A stretch of 64,000 nucleotides of DNA, from the NCBI RefSeq assembly GCF_029051645.1, contig NZ_JAACFS010000038.1:1-64000 (forward strand). Direction: 5' to 3'. The translations under genes were made by a program, and so were the position numbers. This document shows positions 6,015 through 15,281 of the stretch, in pieces (position 1 is the stretch's first letter; each line of letters begins with the position of its first letter). Below the pieces are notes generated by a model, which saw nothing but the letters and a program-made list of their open reading frames with translations, was not told the DNA's origin and searched no databases. This DNA comes from Bradyrhizobium sp. CSA112. Lineage in GTDB: Bacteria > Pseudomonadota > Alphaproteobacteria > Rhizobiales > Xanthobacteraceae.

Positions 6015-9000
6015 ATGGAGTGCCCGAGCTGCGGCAGCGCCAACCCTGACGGTTACGACATCTGCCGCGACTGTGGCAGGCCGCTATCTGTGCGCTGCGC
6101 CGCATGCGGGTCCGAGAACCCGTCGGGCAAGAGATTCTGTGGCGACTGCGGCGCCCCGCTGATGCCGATAGGAGCGGCGCGAGTATCGGCATCAGCGGGA
6201 GGGGCGATGTGCTCCGTACCGCGGGTATCAGAACCGCTGACCTTGCCACCGGCGCCAAGTTCATCCGCGGAGCGCCGTCAGCTCACAGTGATGTTCTGCG
6301 ACCTCGTCGGTTCGACGGCGCTTGCGGCACAGCTCGATCCGGAAGATTTACGAGAAACCATTGCCGCATACCGCGATGGCGTCGCGGCGATCGTCCGGAA
6401 ATATGGCGGCACCATCAGTCGCTACATTGGTGATGGCATGCTGATCCTGTTCGGCCATCCTTCGGCGCACGAGGATGATGCTGAACGCGCGGTGCGCGCT
6501 GCGCTCGAGATCGCCGCCGCCGGGCATGCGCCGGGCGCCGCGCCTGGACTCGAACTGCGGGTTCGTCTCGGGCTCGCGACCGGTCTCGTCATCATCGGCG
6601 ATCTGATCGGCAGCGAGGCATCGGAGGCGCAGGCGGTGCTCGGTGAAACGCCGAACCTGGCTGCCCGGCTGCAATCGCTCGCTGAGCCGGATGGGGTGGT
6701 GATCGCCGAGGATACGCGGCGGCTGATCGGCGGGCTCTTTGATTATCAGGATCTCGGCGCAGTGACGCTGAAGGGCTTCGCCGTGCCGGTGCGCGCCTGG
6801 CGAGTACTGCGCGAGGGGACAATGGAGAGCCGCTTCGAGGCGCTGCACGCGGCGGTCCTCACCCCGCTGGTCGGGCGCGAGGAAGAACTTGAGCTGCTGG
6901 GACGGTGCTGGGATCGCGCGCGGACGGGCACCGGCCAGGTAGTGCTGCTCGCCGGCGAAGCGGGGATCGGCAAGTCACGCCTCGTCGCGGCTCTCCAGGA
7001 GCATATCGAGGGCGAGCCGCACACTCGCTTGCGCTATTTCTGCTCGCCGCGTCATCAGGACAGCGCGCTCTATCCCTTCATTGCGCAGCTCCAGCAAACC
7101 GCTGGTTTCGAGCGTGAGGACACACCGGGGATCAGGCTCGACAAGCTGCGGGCGACGCTGTCCCTTGCATCGCCGCCCGAAGAGGATGTGGTAATCCTCG
7201 CCGAGCTGCTATCGATCTCGACCGCCGATCGCAGCCTGCGGGTTGTCGTCACGCCGCAGCGAAGGAAGGAAAAGACCTTCGACGCTCTGGTTCGACAGCT
7301 TGAAGCTCTGGCACGGCGACATCCAGTCTTGATCGTGTGCGAGGACGCGCAATGGATCGATCCGAGCTCGCGCGAGTTGCTGGACCGGACCGTCGAGCTG
7401 GTGGCGAGCCTGCCGGTGCTACTGCTGGTCACCTATCGCCCCGAGTTTCAATCCGTATGGAACGAAAAATCGCACGTCAGCGCGATGGTGCTCAACCGTC
7501 TGGACCAGAGCGCGGGCGCCGCGCTGATCCGAAACGTCGTCGGCAACCGGGCGCTGCCGAGCGAAGTCGTCAATGAGATCGCTGAACGAACGGACGGCGT
7601 GCCGCTATTCGTCGAGGAGCTGACCAAGGCGGTGCTCGAAGCGGGCGGTGCCGAAGTCGCGCGAGTCGTCTCCGCTGCGCCGCTGCCGGGGCTCGCAGTG
7701 CCGCCCACTTTGCACGCGTCGCTGATGGCACGGCTCGACCGTATCGGCCCGGTCGGGAAAGAAGTAGCGCAAGTCGGCGCGGCCATCGGTCGGGAGTTCT
7801 CCTACGATCTGCTCGCCGCGATCGCACAACGCAGCGACCGCGAGCTGCGAGCGGCGCTCGACCGACTAATCGGCGCCGGGCTGGTGTTCCGGCGCGGTGA
7901 ACCGCCCGACGCCGATTTCTTGTTCAAACACGCGTTGGTGCAGGATGCGGCGTACGGCACGCTGCTGCGCGGCCAGCGCCGCGAGCTGCACGCCCGGATC
8001 GCGCACGTGCTGGAGGAGAGGCTGACCACGACGGCGGGGGCGCAACCGGAAATCCTCGCCCACCATTTCGGGAATGCGGGTTTGATCGAGAAGGCGGTCT
8101 CCTATTGGCAGGAGGCGGGCGAGCGTTCCAAGGCGCGCTCGGCGATGGCAGAAGCGATCAGGCAAATGCGGAAAGCGCTCGATCTCCTCTCCCAGCTGCC
8201 GGATACCCCCAAGCGCCAGCGCACTGAACTCGAACTTCAACTCGCGCTCGGTGGTGCGCTGATCGCCGCGACCGGCCATGCGACCGACGAGACTGGACAT
8301 GCCTACGCGCGGGCGCGCCGTCTCTGCGAGTTGTTGAACGATACGCCGCACCTGCTCAAGGCGCTGTGGGGCGAGTTCGTGCATTACCACGTGCGCGCCG
8401 AAGTCAACCGATCGCATCGTGCCGCCGAGCAACTGCTCGACTTGGCCGGACAACAGAACGATACGGCCGCGCTGGTGGCCGGTCACCGGGCGGTCGGTGA
8501 CAGCTGGCTCCATCGCGGACAATTGGACTCGGCGCGCGCACATCTCGAGCGGGGGCTCGCGCTTTACGATCCGGCGCAGCAGCGCTCTTTGACAGTTCTC
8601 TTTGCGGAAAACGCCCGCGTGGCGATGCTCTCCTTCCTGTCCTTGACGCTCGGACTTCTTGGGTTCGCCGAACAGGCCCAATTGCGGAGCACCGAAGCCC
8701 TGGCGGAGGCGCGCGAGCTATCACACCCGATCAGCCTCGCTTTCGCGCTGAGTGTCGCCTGTCGGCTGCATTTCGTGCTCGTGGAACCGGGCATCGTCCT
8801 TCGACGGGCAGAAGAGCTGATCGCGCTGACCACGGAGCACGGCTTTGCTTTCTTCCTTGCGATGGGAACGACCTATCGTGGCTGGACGCTGGTCGAGGCC
8901 GGCGACGCACAGGTGGGGATGGATTGCTTGCGACGCGGCATCGACCGGTTCCGAGCGTCCGGCGCGGCATGGATCCTTCCATTCTACCTCACGCAGCTTG

Positions 9001-9383
9001 CGATGGCGCACGCGAAGATGGGGCAGCCCGAAGTCGGGCTCGGCCAGCTGTCGGAAGCGTTGGCTCTGACCGAGAAGTCGGAGGTTCGGTGGTTCGAAGC
9101 TGAACTGTATCGGCGTCGAGGCGAGCTGTTGCGGACCGCTCACCCGGGCGCCACGGCCGAAGCGGAGGCCGACTTTCACCGCGCTGTCACGATCGCGCGC
9201 CAGCAGGACGCAAAGCTCTGGGAACTCCGCGCCGCCGCCAGTCTTGCCCGGCTCTGGCGCGACCAGGAAAGGCCCGATGAAGCACGCGGTCTCCTCGCGC
9301 CGGTCTACGGCTGGTTCACCGAGGGTTTTGAGACGCTCGACCTGCAGGAAGCCAAGGCGCTACTGGACGAACTAAGGGCGTAG
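6015..9383 (+). CDS. Zinc-ribbon / class III adenylyl-guanylyl cyclase / STAND ATPase / TPR protein
   Basis: A 1122-aa multidomain signalling protein. Residues 3-45: double zinc ribbon with CxxC pairs at 3-6, 17-20, 28-31 and 42-45. About 88-215: class III cyclase catalytic domain (RRQLTVMFCDLVGST and YIGDGMLILFG carry the two metal-binding Asp). About 285-560: AAA/STAND ATPase with Walker A AGEAGIGKSRL and Walker B VLIVCEDAQWID. The rest is helical TPR-like repeats. Probably makes a cyclic nucleotide in response to a ligand sensed by the TPR/ATPase part. Ligand unknown. Intact, although between degraded genes. Confidence 0.88.
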   Translation: MECPSCGSANPDGYDICRDCGRPLSVRCAACGSENPSGKRFCGDCGAPLMPIGAARVSASAGGAMCSVPRVSEPLTLPPAPSSSAERRQLTVMFCDLVGSTALAAQLDPEDLRETIAAYRDGVAAIVRKYGGTISRYIGDGMLILFGHPSAHEDDAERAVRAALEIAAAGHAPGAAPGLELRVRLGLATGLVIIGDLIGSEASEAQAVLGETPNLAARLQSLAEPDGVVIAEDTRRLIGGLFDYQDLGAVTLKGFAVPVRAWRVLREGTMESRFEALHAAVLTPLVGREEELELLGRCWDRARTGTGQVVLLAGEAGIGKSRLVAALQEHIEGEPHTRLRYFCSPRHQDSALYPFIAQLQQTAGFEREDTPGIRLDKLRATLSLASPPEEDVVILAELLSISTADRSLRVVVTPQRRKEKTFDALVRQLEALARRHPVLIVCEDAQWIDPSSRELLDRTVELVASLPVLLLVTYRPEFQSVWNEKSHVSAMVLNRLDQSAGAALIRNVVGNRALPSEVVNEIAERTDGVPLFVEELTKAVLEAGGAEVARVVSAAPLPGLAVPPTLHASLMARLDRIGPVGKEVAQVGAAIGREFSYDLLAAIAQRSDRELRAALDRLIGAGLVFRRGEPPDADFLFKHALVQDAAYGTLLRGQRRELHARIAHVLEERLTTTAGAQPEILAHHFGNAGLIEKAVSYWQEAGERSKARSAMAEAIRQMRKALDLLSQLPDTPKRQRTELELQLALGGALIAATGHATDETGHAYARARRLCELLNDTPHLLKALWGEFVHYHVRAEVNRSHRAAEQLLDLAGQQNDTAALVAGHRAVGDSWLHRGQLDSARAHLERGLALYDPAQQRSLTVLFAENARVAMLSFLSLTLGLLGFAEQAQLRSTEALAEARELSHPISLAFALSVACRLHFVLVEPGIVLRRAEELIALTTEHGFAFFLAMGTTYRGWTLVEAGDAQVGMDCLRRGIDRFRASGAAWILPFYLTQLAMAHAKMGQPEVGLGQLSEALALTEKSEVRWFEAELYRRRGELLRTAHPGATAEAEADFHRAVTIARQQDAKLWELRAAASLARLWRDQERPDEARGLLAPVYGWFTEGFETLDLQEAKALLDELRA

Positions 9384-9413
9384 AAATCACCGTGGAGGCG
9401 TGGACGCGACGTA

Positions 9414-9758
9414 CCGCGATGGCACTGCTGCAACTACGTAGTAGCCAACGACGAGACGCTAGTGGTCTCGGATATCGAGCGCGACCCGCGCTTCGCCGAT
9501 AACGAGACGATCGAGCAATGGAACGTGCGCTTCTACGCTGGGGCGCCGCTACGCGCAGCTGACGGTCTGATAATCGGAGCGCTATGCATTCTCGACTCCG
9601 AACCCCGCACCCTGGACGGAGACGAAGTCGCATTGCTTGAAACGATGGCCGCTGATGTTGTAGCCACCATTACCACGAGTGATGCGGATGAAGAAGCGCC
9701 AGAGAAATCTGCACCTGCTACCTCAGCGGCAGCGGTCGGGCAGGAGGTGCCTCAGTAA
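9414..9758 (+). pseudogene. GAF-domain protein, C-terminal fragment
   Basis: An open frame without a good start encodes a GAF-type sensor end: CNYVVANDETLVVSDIERD, WNVRFYAGAPLRAADG, ALCILDSEPRTLDGDEVALL. It is in the same frame as the preceding cyclase gene but beyond its TAG stop. The N-terminal half of the GAF fold and any output domain are missing. Probably left by deletion. Confidence 0.7.
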
Positions 9759-9841
9759 GCGCCAACTCCGGGGTTCAGGCGGACGCCGGCCACCGCAAGG
9801 TTGCACAAGCGAGTCGCATTTCTTCGCGCATCACTGACCAG

Positions 9842-10060
9842 ATGACCTATGAGCGGCTTAGGGCGTGGGTCGAGGAACTTAGACAGAGGCTTGGACAACG
9901 TCTGGCCGCCCAGCGGACCAGGGAAGAGATTAGAGCGCGCCCACGAACTTTGGGACAGAACGGACGGCCAGCAACCGCGACTTGGAGTTCTGGCTTCAAG
10001 CCGAGTCTGAAATACGGCCGAACGGCAAGTGTGAAGCTATCGCGCTAACCCCAAGATGTG
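9842..10060 (+). pseudogene. DUF2934-type small protein, two frame shifts
   Basis: Three reading frames in succession give the parts of one DUF2934 protein: EELRQRLGQRLAAQRTREEI in frame 1, ERAHELWDRTDG in frame 2, and RDLEFWLQAESEIRPNG in frame 3. The intact family motif is RAxELWxxxGxPxGRDLEFWLQAE. Two indels are needed, so it is dead. Confidence 0.65.
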
Positions 10061-10141
10061 TGCCTTGAACGTCCGGATCTGTCCATCCAATTGCCATAGC
10101 TCGACGTCGTGGCCCGTCAACAAGTTGCCTATCTCCGGCAT
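10037..10141 (-). CDS. 34-aa ORF, doubtful
   Basis: Short reverse ORF starting MPEIGNLLTGHDVELW and ending FKAHILGLAR. Codon use is plausible, but there is no recognised family and no clear ribosome site. It lies in otherwise empty sequence and may be the tail of a lost gene. Confidence 0.2.
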   Translation of the reverse strand: MPEIGNLLTGHDVELWQLDGQIRTFKAHILGLAR

Positions 10142-10525
10142 CTGCGCCGCGCGTGGCAACAGTCAGCGAAATGGGCCATGTGCGGTGCCCTCAAGGCCCG
10201 ATTTTCAGCAGCTTTGAACGATGTTCGGGGGCATGCTTCGTCGCGTAGGCGGCCGCGATAGCCGATTTACGAACGGCCGAAGAGGGCAAACGGGTGCGCA
10301 GCACCGGCCTTGAACTTCGGTTCTCCTCAGTAGGCGTACAGCAGCACTAAAATCTAGCGCCAACTCGGGTCAATGGCTATACGTCGGATCAGGCCAAGCG
10401 CATTCTGCGTAGCGAAACCGGAACGAGCCTCGCGAGTGCTTTACTGCTCGTCACCGCGTTCGCACTTGGAACACCTGATCATAATTCACGCCAGGGTGCC
10501 CTGGTTGGTTTGGCTTGAGGGCCGC
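10142..10525. other. Intergenic, no gene seen
   Basis: About 380 bases before the transglutaminase-like gene. The transglutaminase frame is open into this stretch, but its first 51 codons (from 10373) lack family features and are judged non-coding. Confidence 0.35.
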
Positions 10526-11317
10526 ATGAAACTCTTGATCAAGGCCGAACTCGTCTATGCTTTCGCGCAAGCAACGCAGGTTATCGCTATCATTGAGGCT
10601 TCACATACGGGCGATCAAAAAATCCTTTCGGAATCGCTCGACATTCAGCCACCGGCGCTATTGCTCTTCGACAAGACATCATACGGTGACCGGAGCATAC
10701 GCGCCTCGTTCTCTGGCGAAGTGGCGATCCGTTATCAGGCCGTGGTGGAAAACAATCTTCGGCAGCTCCTGCCGCCGGCCGGTCACCAGCATCTATGGTC
10801 GGACCTTCCCACCGACGTGCTCCCGTTTCTCCTGCCCAGCCGCTTTTGCCCGTCGGACAAGTTCATGCGATTTGCGCAACGCGAGTTCGGCGGAGCCGGC
10901 GACGGCGTGGCGCGAGTTATGTCGATCTTGGATTGGATTCATCGCAACGTTGACTATGTGTCGGGCGTCAGCAACGCTGAGACGACCGCGGAGCGGACGT
11001 TTATAGACCGCGCGGGCGTCTGCCGCGATTTCGCGCATTTGGGCATCACGCTGGCTCGCGCACTCGGCATTCCGGCCCGCGCCGTCAGCGCGTATGCGCT
11101 TCAACTGGACCCGCCTGACTTCCACGCAGTCTTCGAAGTTTATCTCGAAAATAGTTGGTGGCTGATTGACGCGACGCAGCTTGCGCCGATTGAAGGGATT
11201 ATCCGCATCGGCAGTGGCCGGGATGCGTCGGATATCGCATTTCTGACCTCGGACAAGCAGTGCCAGGTCTTGAGACAGACGATTGAGGTTTCGAAAACCC
11301 CATCGGTTACTGGCTGA
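10526..11317 (+). CDS. Transglutaminase-like cysteine protease/amidase family protein
   Basis: A 263-aa protein with an N-terminal beta domain (MKLLIKAELVYAFAQATQVI) and a transglutaminase core: Cys in RAGVCRDFAHLGITLARALG (about residue 165), His in PPDFHAVFEVYL, Asp in WWLIDATQLAP. All three catalytic residues are present. Family members act as proteases, amidases or crosslinking enzymes; substrate unknown. Start chosen at ATG 10526, where similarity begins. It is one of the few intact genes in this decayed stretch. Confidence 0.8.
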   Translation: MKLLIKAELVYAFAQATQVIAIIEASHTGDQKILSESLDIQPPALLLFDKTSYGDRSIRASFSGEVAIRYQAVVENNLRQLLPPAGHQHLWSDLPTDVLPFLLPSRFCPSDKFMRFAQREFGGAGDGVARVMSILDWIHRNVDYVSGVSNAETTAERTFIDRAGVCRDFAHLGITLARALGIPARAVSAYALQLDPPDFHAVFEVYLENSWWLIDATQLAPIEGIIRIGSGRDASDIAFLTSDKQCQVLRQTIEVSKTPSVTG

Positions 11318-11376
11318 GCCATTGCTGCCGTATTCCCACGTCGGCATATTATCGGGACCCCCGAAGGGGATGGATT

Positions 11377-11536
11377 TTAAGTGCGGTCGAAAGCGCTCAG
11401 TAGCCGATCGCTGTGGGGATGAGAGCAGCGCAAATCCATAAAGCGGGCGCGCACTAGAGCTTAGGCCGGCAATAAGGATCCAAAGACCGAAGCAGACGAG
11501 GAAGGCCGAGATCGTATAGGCGGCCGCGTCTTCCAT
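11377..11536 (-). pseudogene. Small membrane protein with shifted C-terminus
   Basis: Starts MEDAAAYTISAFLVCFGLWI then LIAGLSSSARPLYGFAL, a typical two-helix small rhizobial protein. The expected C-terminus appears in other frames (ALIPTAIG, then LLSAFDRT before a stop at 11377-11379), so at least two indels have occurred. In the original frame the ORF runs on without meaning. Confidence 0.45.
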
Positions 11537-12252
11537 GTTCGATCCAACAGCAAACCGAGATCAATCGCCTCTAGGACTCGCTACGGGCTAAAACGTTCTG
11601 GCGTGCGCGGGCGACCGTCCCTGGCGCGGGCCTGTTTCTTTCCGTGTGAGTACGTGGCTCGCCATGCTCGGTCGCCGGCTTCTAAGTAATCCCCCCGGGC
11701 TCATCCCGGCGGGTTACTTTTTGCCAGCGTCGGCCGGAACGTCTCCGCCGGTCCGCGGTTGTGTTAGCGGCGACGGAATCTTGCGAGGAGCGGGACAGTC
11801 CCGGCATCAGGCCATGCGGTGTAACGCCCGCGTGGCTATTGTCTTGGGGGCGGTTGGGGTGCTCGCCAGCGCCTTTTGAGCCATCCCTTTAGCAGCGGCT
11901 ACGGACGCCGTGATTTTGGCTAGGGTGCTTTCTCATCGGATCTTCGTCTTCTTCGCTGACTCAACCCAGGGTTAAATCGTACGTACGAGCACGAAAGCAT
12001 CTCTGGAGCGCTTGCTACCGAGCCGGCCGGCTCCTCCGCGCTTCTAATCACGCCGGGGCGCGACCAGGGAGTTGCAAAAAAAAGCCCGCCAGGCCGAGTC
12101 GTTGGCTAGCGCCAAACTGGACCCTAGCAATTTCGTGATCGACCTACCAAGCCTAGGCGAATAAGTCGGCGCTGCGTTGCGTGGGCCTTACAGCTAGCCA
12201 CAAAAGCAGCGGGCCGATAGGCCCGCTGCACGTCAATTCGGACGGTCGACCT
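11537..12252. other. Intergenic, no gene seen
   Basis: No convincing gene. Contains a GC hairpin with T-run (11691-11722) and a 21-codon fragment resembling the start of a signal peptide (11814-11879, MRCNARVAIVLGAVG) that stops at once. Confidence 0.4.
11691..11722 (+). terminator. Possible intrinsic terminator
   Basis: CCC-CCGGG-CTCAT-CCCGG-C-GGG followed by TTACTTTTT. The stem is 5 perfect base pairs extended by 3 more across a bulge. No gene ends immediately upstream, so it may belong to a lost gene or a small RNA. Confidence 0.4.
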
Positions 12253-12633
12253 TTACTGTTTGCTGCGATCGACTTGCGTACCTGTGGGGTTCGGAGACGG
12301 CGGCGTCGGACGGTTGGTCGTCGCCGCGCCCGTGGTCGTGCCGGGCTCGGTGTTGGTCTTGCCCGAAGGCCCCGCAGGGTTGGCCGGCTGGGTCTACTGC
12401 GCGGTCTCGCTGGGCGGCGTGGTGCCCGCATGGTCCACGCTGTTGTTGTTCAGGCCGTAGAACACGACACCCAGCACAACTGCGATGGCGATGGCGTACA
12501 TTGCGACCTTGGTGCCGCTGGCGGGACCTTCGGCGAGCTGGGGATCGGCTTGCAGCTCATTATCGCGACGCCGCATTTCCTCTTTACTACGGCCCGCACG
12601 ATGGAGATCGTTCGGATTGGGTTGGTATGCCAT
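12253..12633 (-). pseudogene. Small membrane protein with internal TAG
   Basis: MAYQPNPNDLHRAGRSKEEM, then a single helix (VAMYAIAIAVVLGVVFYGL). A TAG at 12394-12396 ends it after SETAQ. The same frame continues without further stops with TQPANPAGPSGKTNTEPGTT and a Thr/Pro-rich tail to 12253. Rhizobial relatives have a long Pro/Thr-rich tail here, so the TAG is probably a nonsense mutation. The shortened 79-aa protein could still be made and inserted in the membrane. Confidence 0.6.
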
Positions 12634-12639
12634 GAATTC

Positions 12640-12850
12640 GTTCCTCCGGTAGCGCCCCGGCTAAGCGAACAGGACAATGGCCGGCGCTCGCTGATGTTCC
12701 GCGCCAATGTTGCGACCACCGGCCACATAGCAGCGTCCACCTCTATTGAGCGGCCGCATTTGTAATCGGAACAATAGACCAAGACGCGCGACGAACCCGA
12801 TTCGTGCATTTCGCTAAAAGTGATTTTTTGCGATCGTTTCACCACTCGTC
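12640..12850 (-). pseudogene. Degenerate small zinc-ribbon-like protein
   Basis: Reverse frame contains ITFSEMHESGSSRVLVYCSD and YKCGRSIEVDAAMWPVV, matching the start of a common rhizobial protein (MRExG...LLVYCxDYxCxHS). The second Cys pair expected near the C-terminus is lost and the frame runs into the next gene, implying an indel near 12700. Boundaries approximate. Confidence 0.45.
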
Positions 12851-12871
12851 CCCAGTGGCCCGACGTCGGGC

Positions 12872-13031
12872 TCAGGCGTACTCGTCTGTCTGAGTTACGG
12901 CCGGTCTCTTGACCTTGGCGCGGTCGCGCCGCGCTTCCGGCGGTAGCGACATGACGATGAATGTCGGCCAGGATCGTCAGACTGTCGAGCGGCTTGTTTG
13001 CCCATTCCCAGAACCGATCGAAATCATCCAT
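12872..13031 (-). pseudogene. Small rhizobial protein (MDDFxRFWEWA type), frameshifted
   Basis: Begins MDDFDRFWEWANKPLDSLTI. The second half is in another frame (IVMSLPPEARRDRAKVKRPA, stop at 12872-12874), so one indel lies near 12950. Its ATG overlaps the TGA of the ligase remnant (TGATG), showing that the two once formed an operon. Function of the family unknown. Confidence 0.55.
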
Positions 13032-13455
13032 CAAAGGTCCTCCCGTGGGCCTCTGAAGAAGGGATGGCGCACCTTGCCCTCACCCGATTTGGCTCGGTAT
13101 CGGCAAGCAATTCCGGCTCAACCCAGATGCCCTTGTGCGCGATCCGCTTGGTATAGGGCTGGGTTTTTCGGATCAGTGGCGTCAGGCGCTTGCGCAGCTC
13201 GGCGGATGATTGCTTGTCGAAGCCGTGATCGACCTTGCCGGCATAGATCAGGTCATCGCCCTTGCGGCGGCCGACGTAGATGCCGTCCCGGTCGTTGCCA
13301 TCGAGGGCAAAGCCCGCGATGGTCAGCGTCTCGCGCTGGGCGCAGGTTTTCTTGACCCAGTCCCTGCCGCGCCCCGATGGGTAGCGGCTGTCGCGGACTT
13401 TGGAGACGACGCCTTCGAGGCCGTCCGCCCTGTGGTTCGCGTCCCAGAGTGACGC
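13031..13455 (-). pseudogene. ATP-dependent DNA ligase (LigD type), C-terminal fragment
   Basis: The open part reads GLEGVVSKVRDSRYPSGRGR, DWVKKTCAQRETLTIAGFAL, IYVGRRKGDDLIYAGKVDHG, KGIWVEPELLA: nucleotidyltransferase motif V and the OB-fold of a LigD-like ligase used in bacterial end joining. The last 22 residues (YRAKSGEGKVRHPFF to REDL) are in another frame. The AMP-binding Lys and everything before it are missing. Confidence 0.8.
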
Positions 13456-13661
13456 GCCATCTTTATCCGGATGTCCACACCCCGGCGACCCGATGCCGGC
13501 GTTTCTCACGGGCCCAGGCCCGCGCCCGACGTCCACGCCAGCCTGCTGAAGCTGCCACCCCCTCAAATTATTTTTTGTGCCGCGACCCCGGCGCCGGGTT
13601 TGCGCCCTCTTGTCTGGGTGAATGCGCCATAGCGGCGCGTCACGAACCGGAGCACAGAACC

Positions 13662-13868
13662 ATGTGGTATAGGAAGAACGTTGGCGGGTGGGAGCGCGCG
13701 GCCAGGTTGATCGGCGGGGGCTTGATGCTCATCTGCGGCGTGGTTGCGCTGCACGCTTCGCCGCTCGGGCTACTGCTCAGCGGCGCGGGTGTCGTGACGC
13801 TGGTCACCGGCGTGTTCGGCTATTGCCCTGCCTGCGCCATCGCCGGGCGCGAGCCACTGAAGGGGTGA
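13662..13868 (+). CDS. DUF2892-type small inner-membrane protein
   Basis: A 68-aa protein, MWYRKNVGGWERAARLIGGG, two transmembrane helices and a Cys pair near the end (FGYCPACAIAGREPL). DUF2892/YgaP-like proteins are small membrane proteins, often beside rhodanese or sulfur genes. Its TGA overlaps the GTG of the sigma factor gene (GTGA), so it is first in a three-gene operon. Function unknown. Confidence 0.75.
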   Translation: MWYRKNVGGWERAARLIGGGLMLICGVVALHASPLGLLLSGAGVVTLVTGVFGYCPACAIAGREPLKG

Positions 13869-14419
13869 CTGCCTTGGCGCGCGTATCAGACGATCTCTTG
13901 CTCGCGGCACAGTCGGGTGACCGGCACGCGCTGACACAGCTATTGGTGGCGCTGCAGCCGGACATTCGACGCTACGCCCGGCGCCATTGCTACCGCACCT
14001 CGGTTATCGAAGATGTGGTGCAAGAAGCACTCATCGTCGTGTACCGGCGCGTGGGCACGATCCGCAGTCCAGCCGCACTCGCCGGCTGGCTGCTGACCGT
14101 CATCGCGCGCCTTTGCATGCTGCCGGCGCTGATGCTGATGCGCGGAGTCGAGGAGCTCGCCAGCCTGGAAGAGTCACGCGAGCTCGCAAAGGTCCCGCCG
14201 GACGAGTTGCGCATCGACTTGGTCAATGCGATCGAGTCGCTTTCGCCGTCCCATCGCGAAGCGCTGCTGCTGCGAGATCTCGAAGACCTGACAATTTGGG
14301 AAATCGCCGGGCGGCTCGGCGTGACGCGCGAAGCGGCCAAAAGCCGCCTGCGCCGCGCCCGCGCACTGGTGCGCGAATACCTGCTCGGCACAAAGGACAG
14401 CGGACGAGAGAGCACATGA
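13865..14419 (+). CDS. ECF-type RNA polymerase sigma factor
   Basis: A 184-aa protein with sigma region 2 (DIRRYARRHCYRTSVIEDVV, QEALIVVYRRVGTI) and region 4 (LSPSHREALLLRDLEDLTIW, EIAGRLGVTREAAKSRLRRA). It directs RNA polymerase to a specific set of promoters. The GTG start overlaps the upstream stop and its TGA overlaps the next ATG, so it is between two small Cys-pair membrane proteins. One of those may act as its membrane anti-sigma partner (inference), since no classical anti-sigma gene is present. Confidence 0.85.
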   Translation: MTALARVSDDLLLAAQSGDRHALTQLLVALQPDIRRYARRHCYRTSVIEDVVQEALIVVYRRVGTIRSPAALAGWLLTVIARLCMLPALMLMRGVEELASLEESRELAKVPPDELRIDLVNAIESLSPSHREALLLRDLEDLTIWEIAGRLGVTREAAKSRLRRARALVREYLLGTKDSGREST

Positions 14420-14679
14420 ATTACTTTCGTGGAGTCGGCATGTTCGGGAGCGCCTTCCTGGGCGCACACCTGATGCGCGGCGCAGCTGCGGCGGCGCTAC
14501 TCGCTTGGGCCATCGTCCAGCAGACCGCGCACCCTTGGCAATCCTTGGGCGCGGGCGTTGCCGCCCTCGTCGCGCTACGCGGATGCCCGATGTGCTGGAC
14601 AGTGGGCCTGATCGAGACGCTTTCGCAAGGCCGTCGCGCTTCAACCGCTGAACGCGCTGACCGGACATGGCTGCATTAA
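14416..14679 (+). CDS. 87-aa membrane protein with CPMC motif
   Basis: MNYFRGVGMFGSAFLGAHLM, two hydrophobic helices and a Cys pair in ALRGCPMCWTVGLIETL. Coupled to the ECF sigma gene by an ATGA overlap. The CxxC near the membrane resembles that of the first gene of the operon. Possibly a redox- or metal-sensing partner of the sigma factor (inference). Confidence 0.55.
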   Translation: MNYFRGVGMFGSAFLGAHLMRGAAAAALLAWAIVQQTAHPWQSLGAGVAALVALRGCPMCWTVGLIETLSQGRRASTAERADRTWLH

Positions 14680-14778
14680 CATTGCGACAGGACGGGAAGG
14701 AGGTGCCGTGCGGAAAACGATCGCGGTATGCAGAAAGTGATTTGCTAAGCTATTCTTGTCGGGTCGTGGGAGCACGCA

Positions 14779-15281
14779 ATGTCGAAAGCAATTGCCGTCT
14801 TGGGCTCCGCTCTGTTCTTCGTCATTGCGCCGTTGGTGCTGGCAGGCTTCGTCCCCTGGTGGGTCACGCAGTGGGAATTTCGGCCAGCTTTTTTCGGCGT
14901 CGATCTAACCCGCGTCCTCGGCGGTATATTGATCATCGTCGGAGTGCCCGGAGTTGTGGATTCATTTGCCCGTTTTGCGCTGGAGGGGCTGGGGACGCCC
15001 GCCCCGATCGCGCCGCCACAAAAGCTCGTAGTGACCGGCCTTTATCGCTACGTGCGAAATCCGATCTACATCGCGGTCGTCGCAGTCATTTTTGGTCAGG
15101 CCCTTTTGTTTGGTGACTGGCGTCTCCTCTGGTACGGCGCGCTACTCTGGCTTTTTTTCATGTCTGGGTGGTGATGATCGAAGAACCGACGCTCAAGCAA
15201 ACATTCGGCACGGAGTACGAGAGCTTTCGGACTAATGTGCCGCGCTGGAATCCGCGGTTGACGCCATGGCGAGCCGCATAA
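14779..15281 (+). pseudogene. Isoprenylcysteine methyltransferase-family (ICMT/PEMT) membrane protein, frameshifted
   Basis: MSKAIAVLGSALFFVIAPLV, four or five helices, and the SAM-binding-type signature VTGLYRYVRNPIYIAVVAVI. After LLWLFF the frame breaks in a T-run near 15155: the original frame stops at 15174, while the shifted frame restores the expected end (HVWVVMIEEPTLKQTFGTEY, then FRTNVPRWNPRL, stop 15279-15281). One missing base explains it. Because it is in a homopolymer, a sequencing error cannot be excluded. Confidence 0.75.

Noticed and set aside
11646..11879. 77-codon ORF and its signal-peptide-like end
   Set aside because: No ribosome site and composition unlike a protein; the hydrophobic end is only 21 codons and stops at once.
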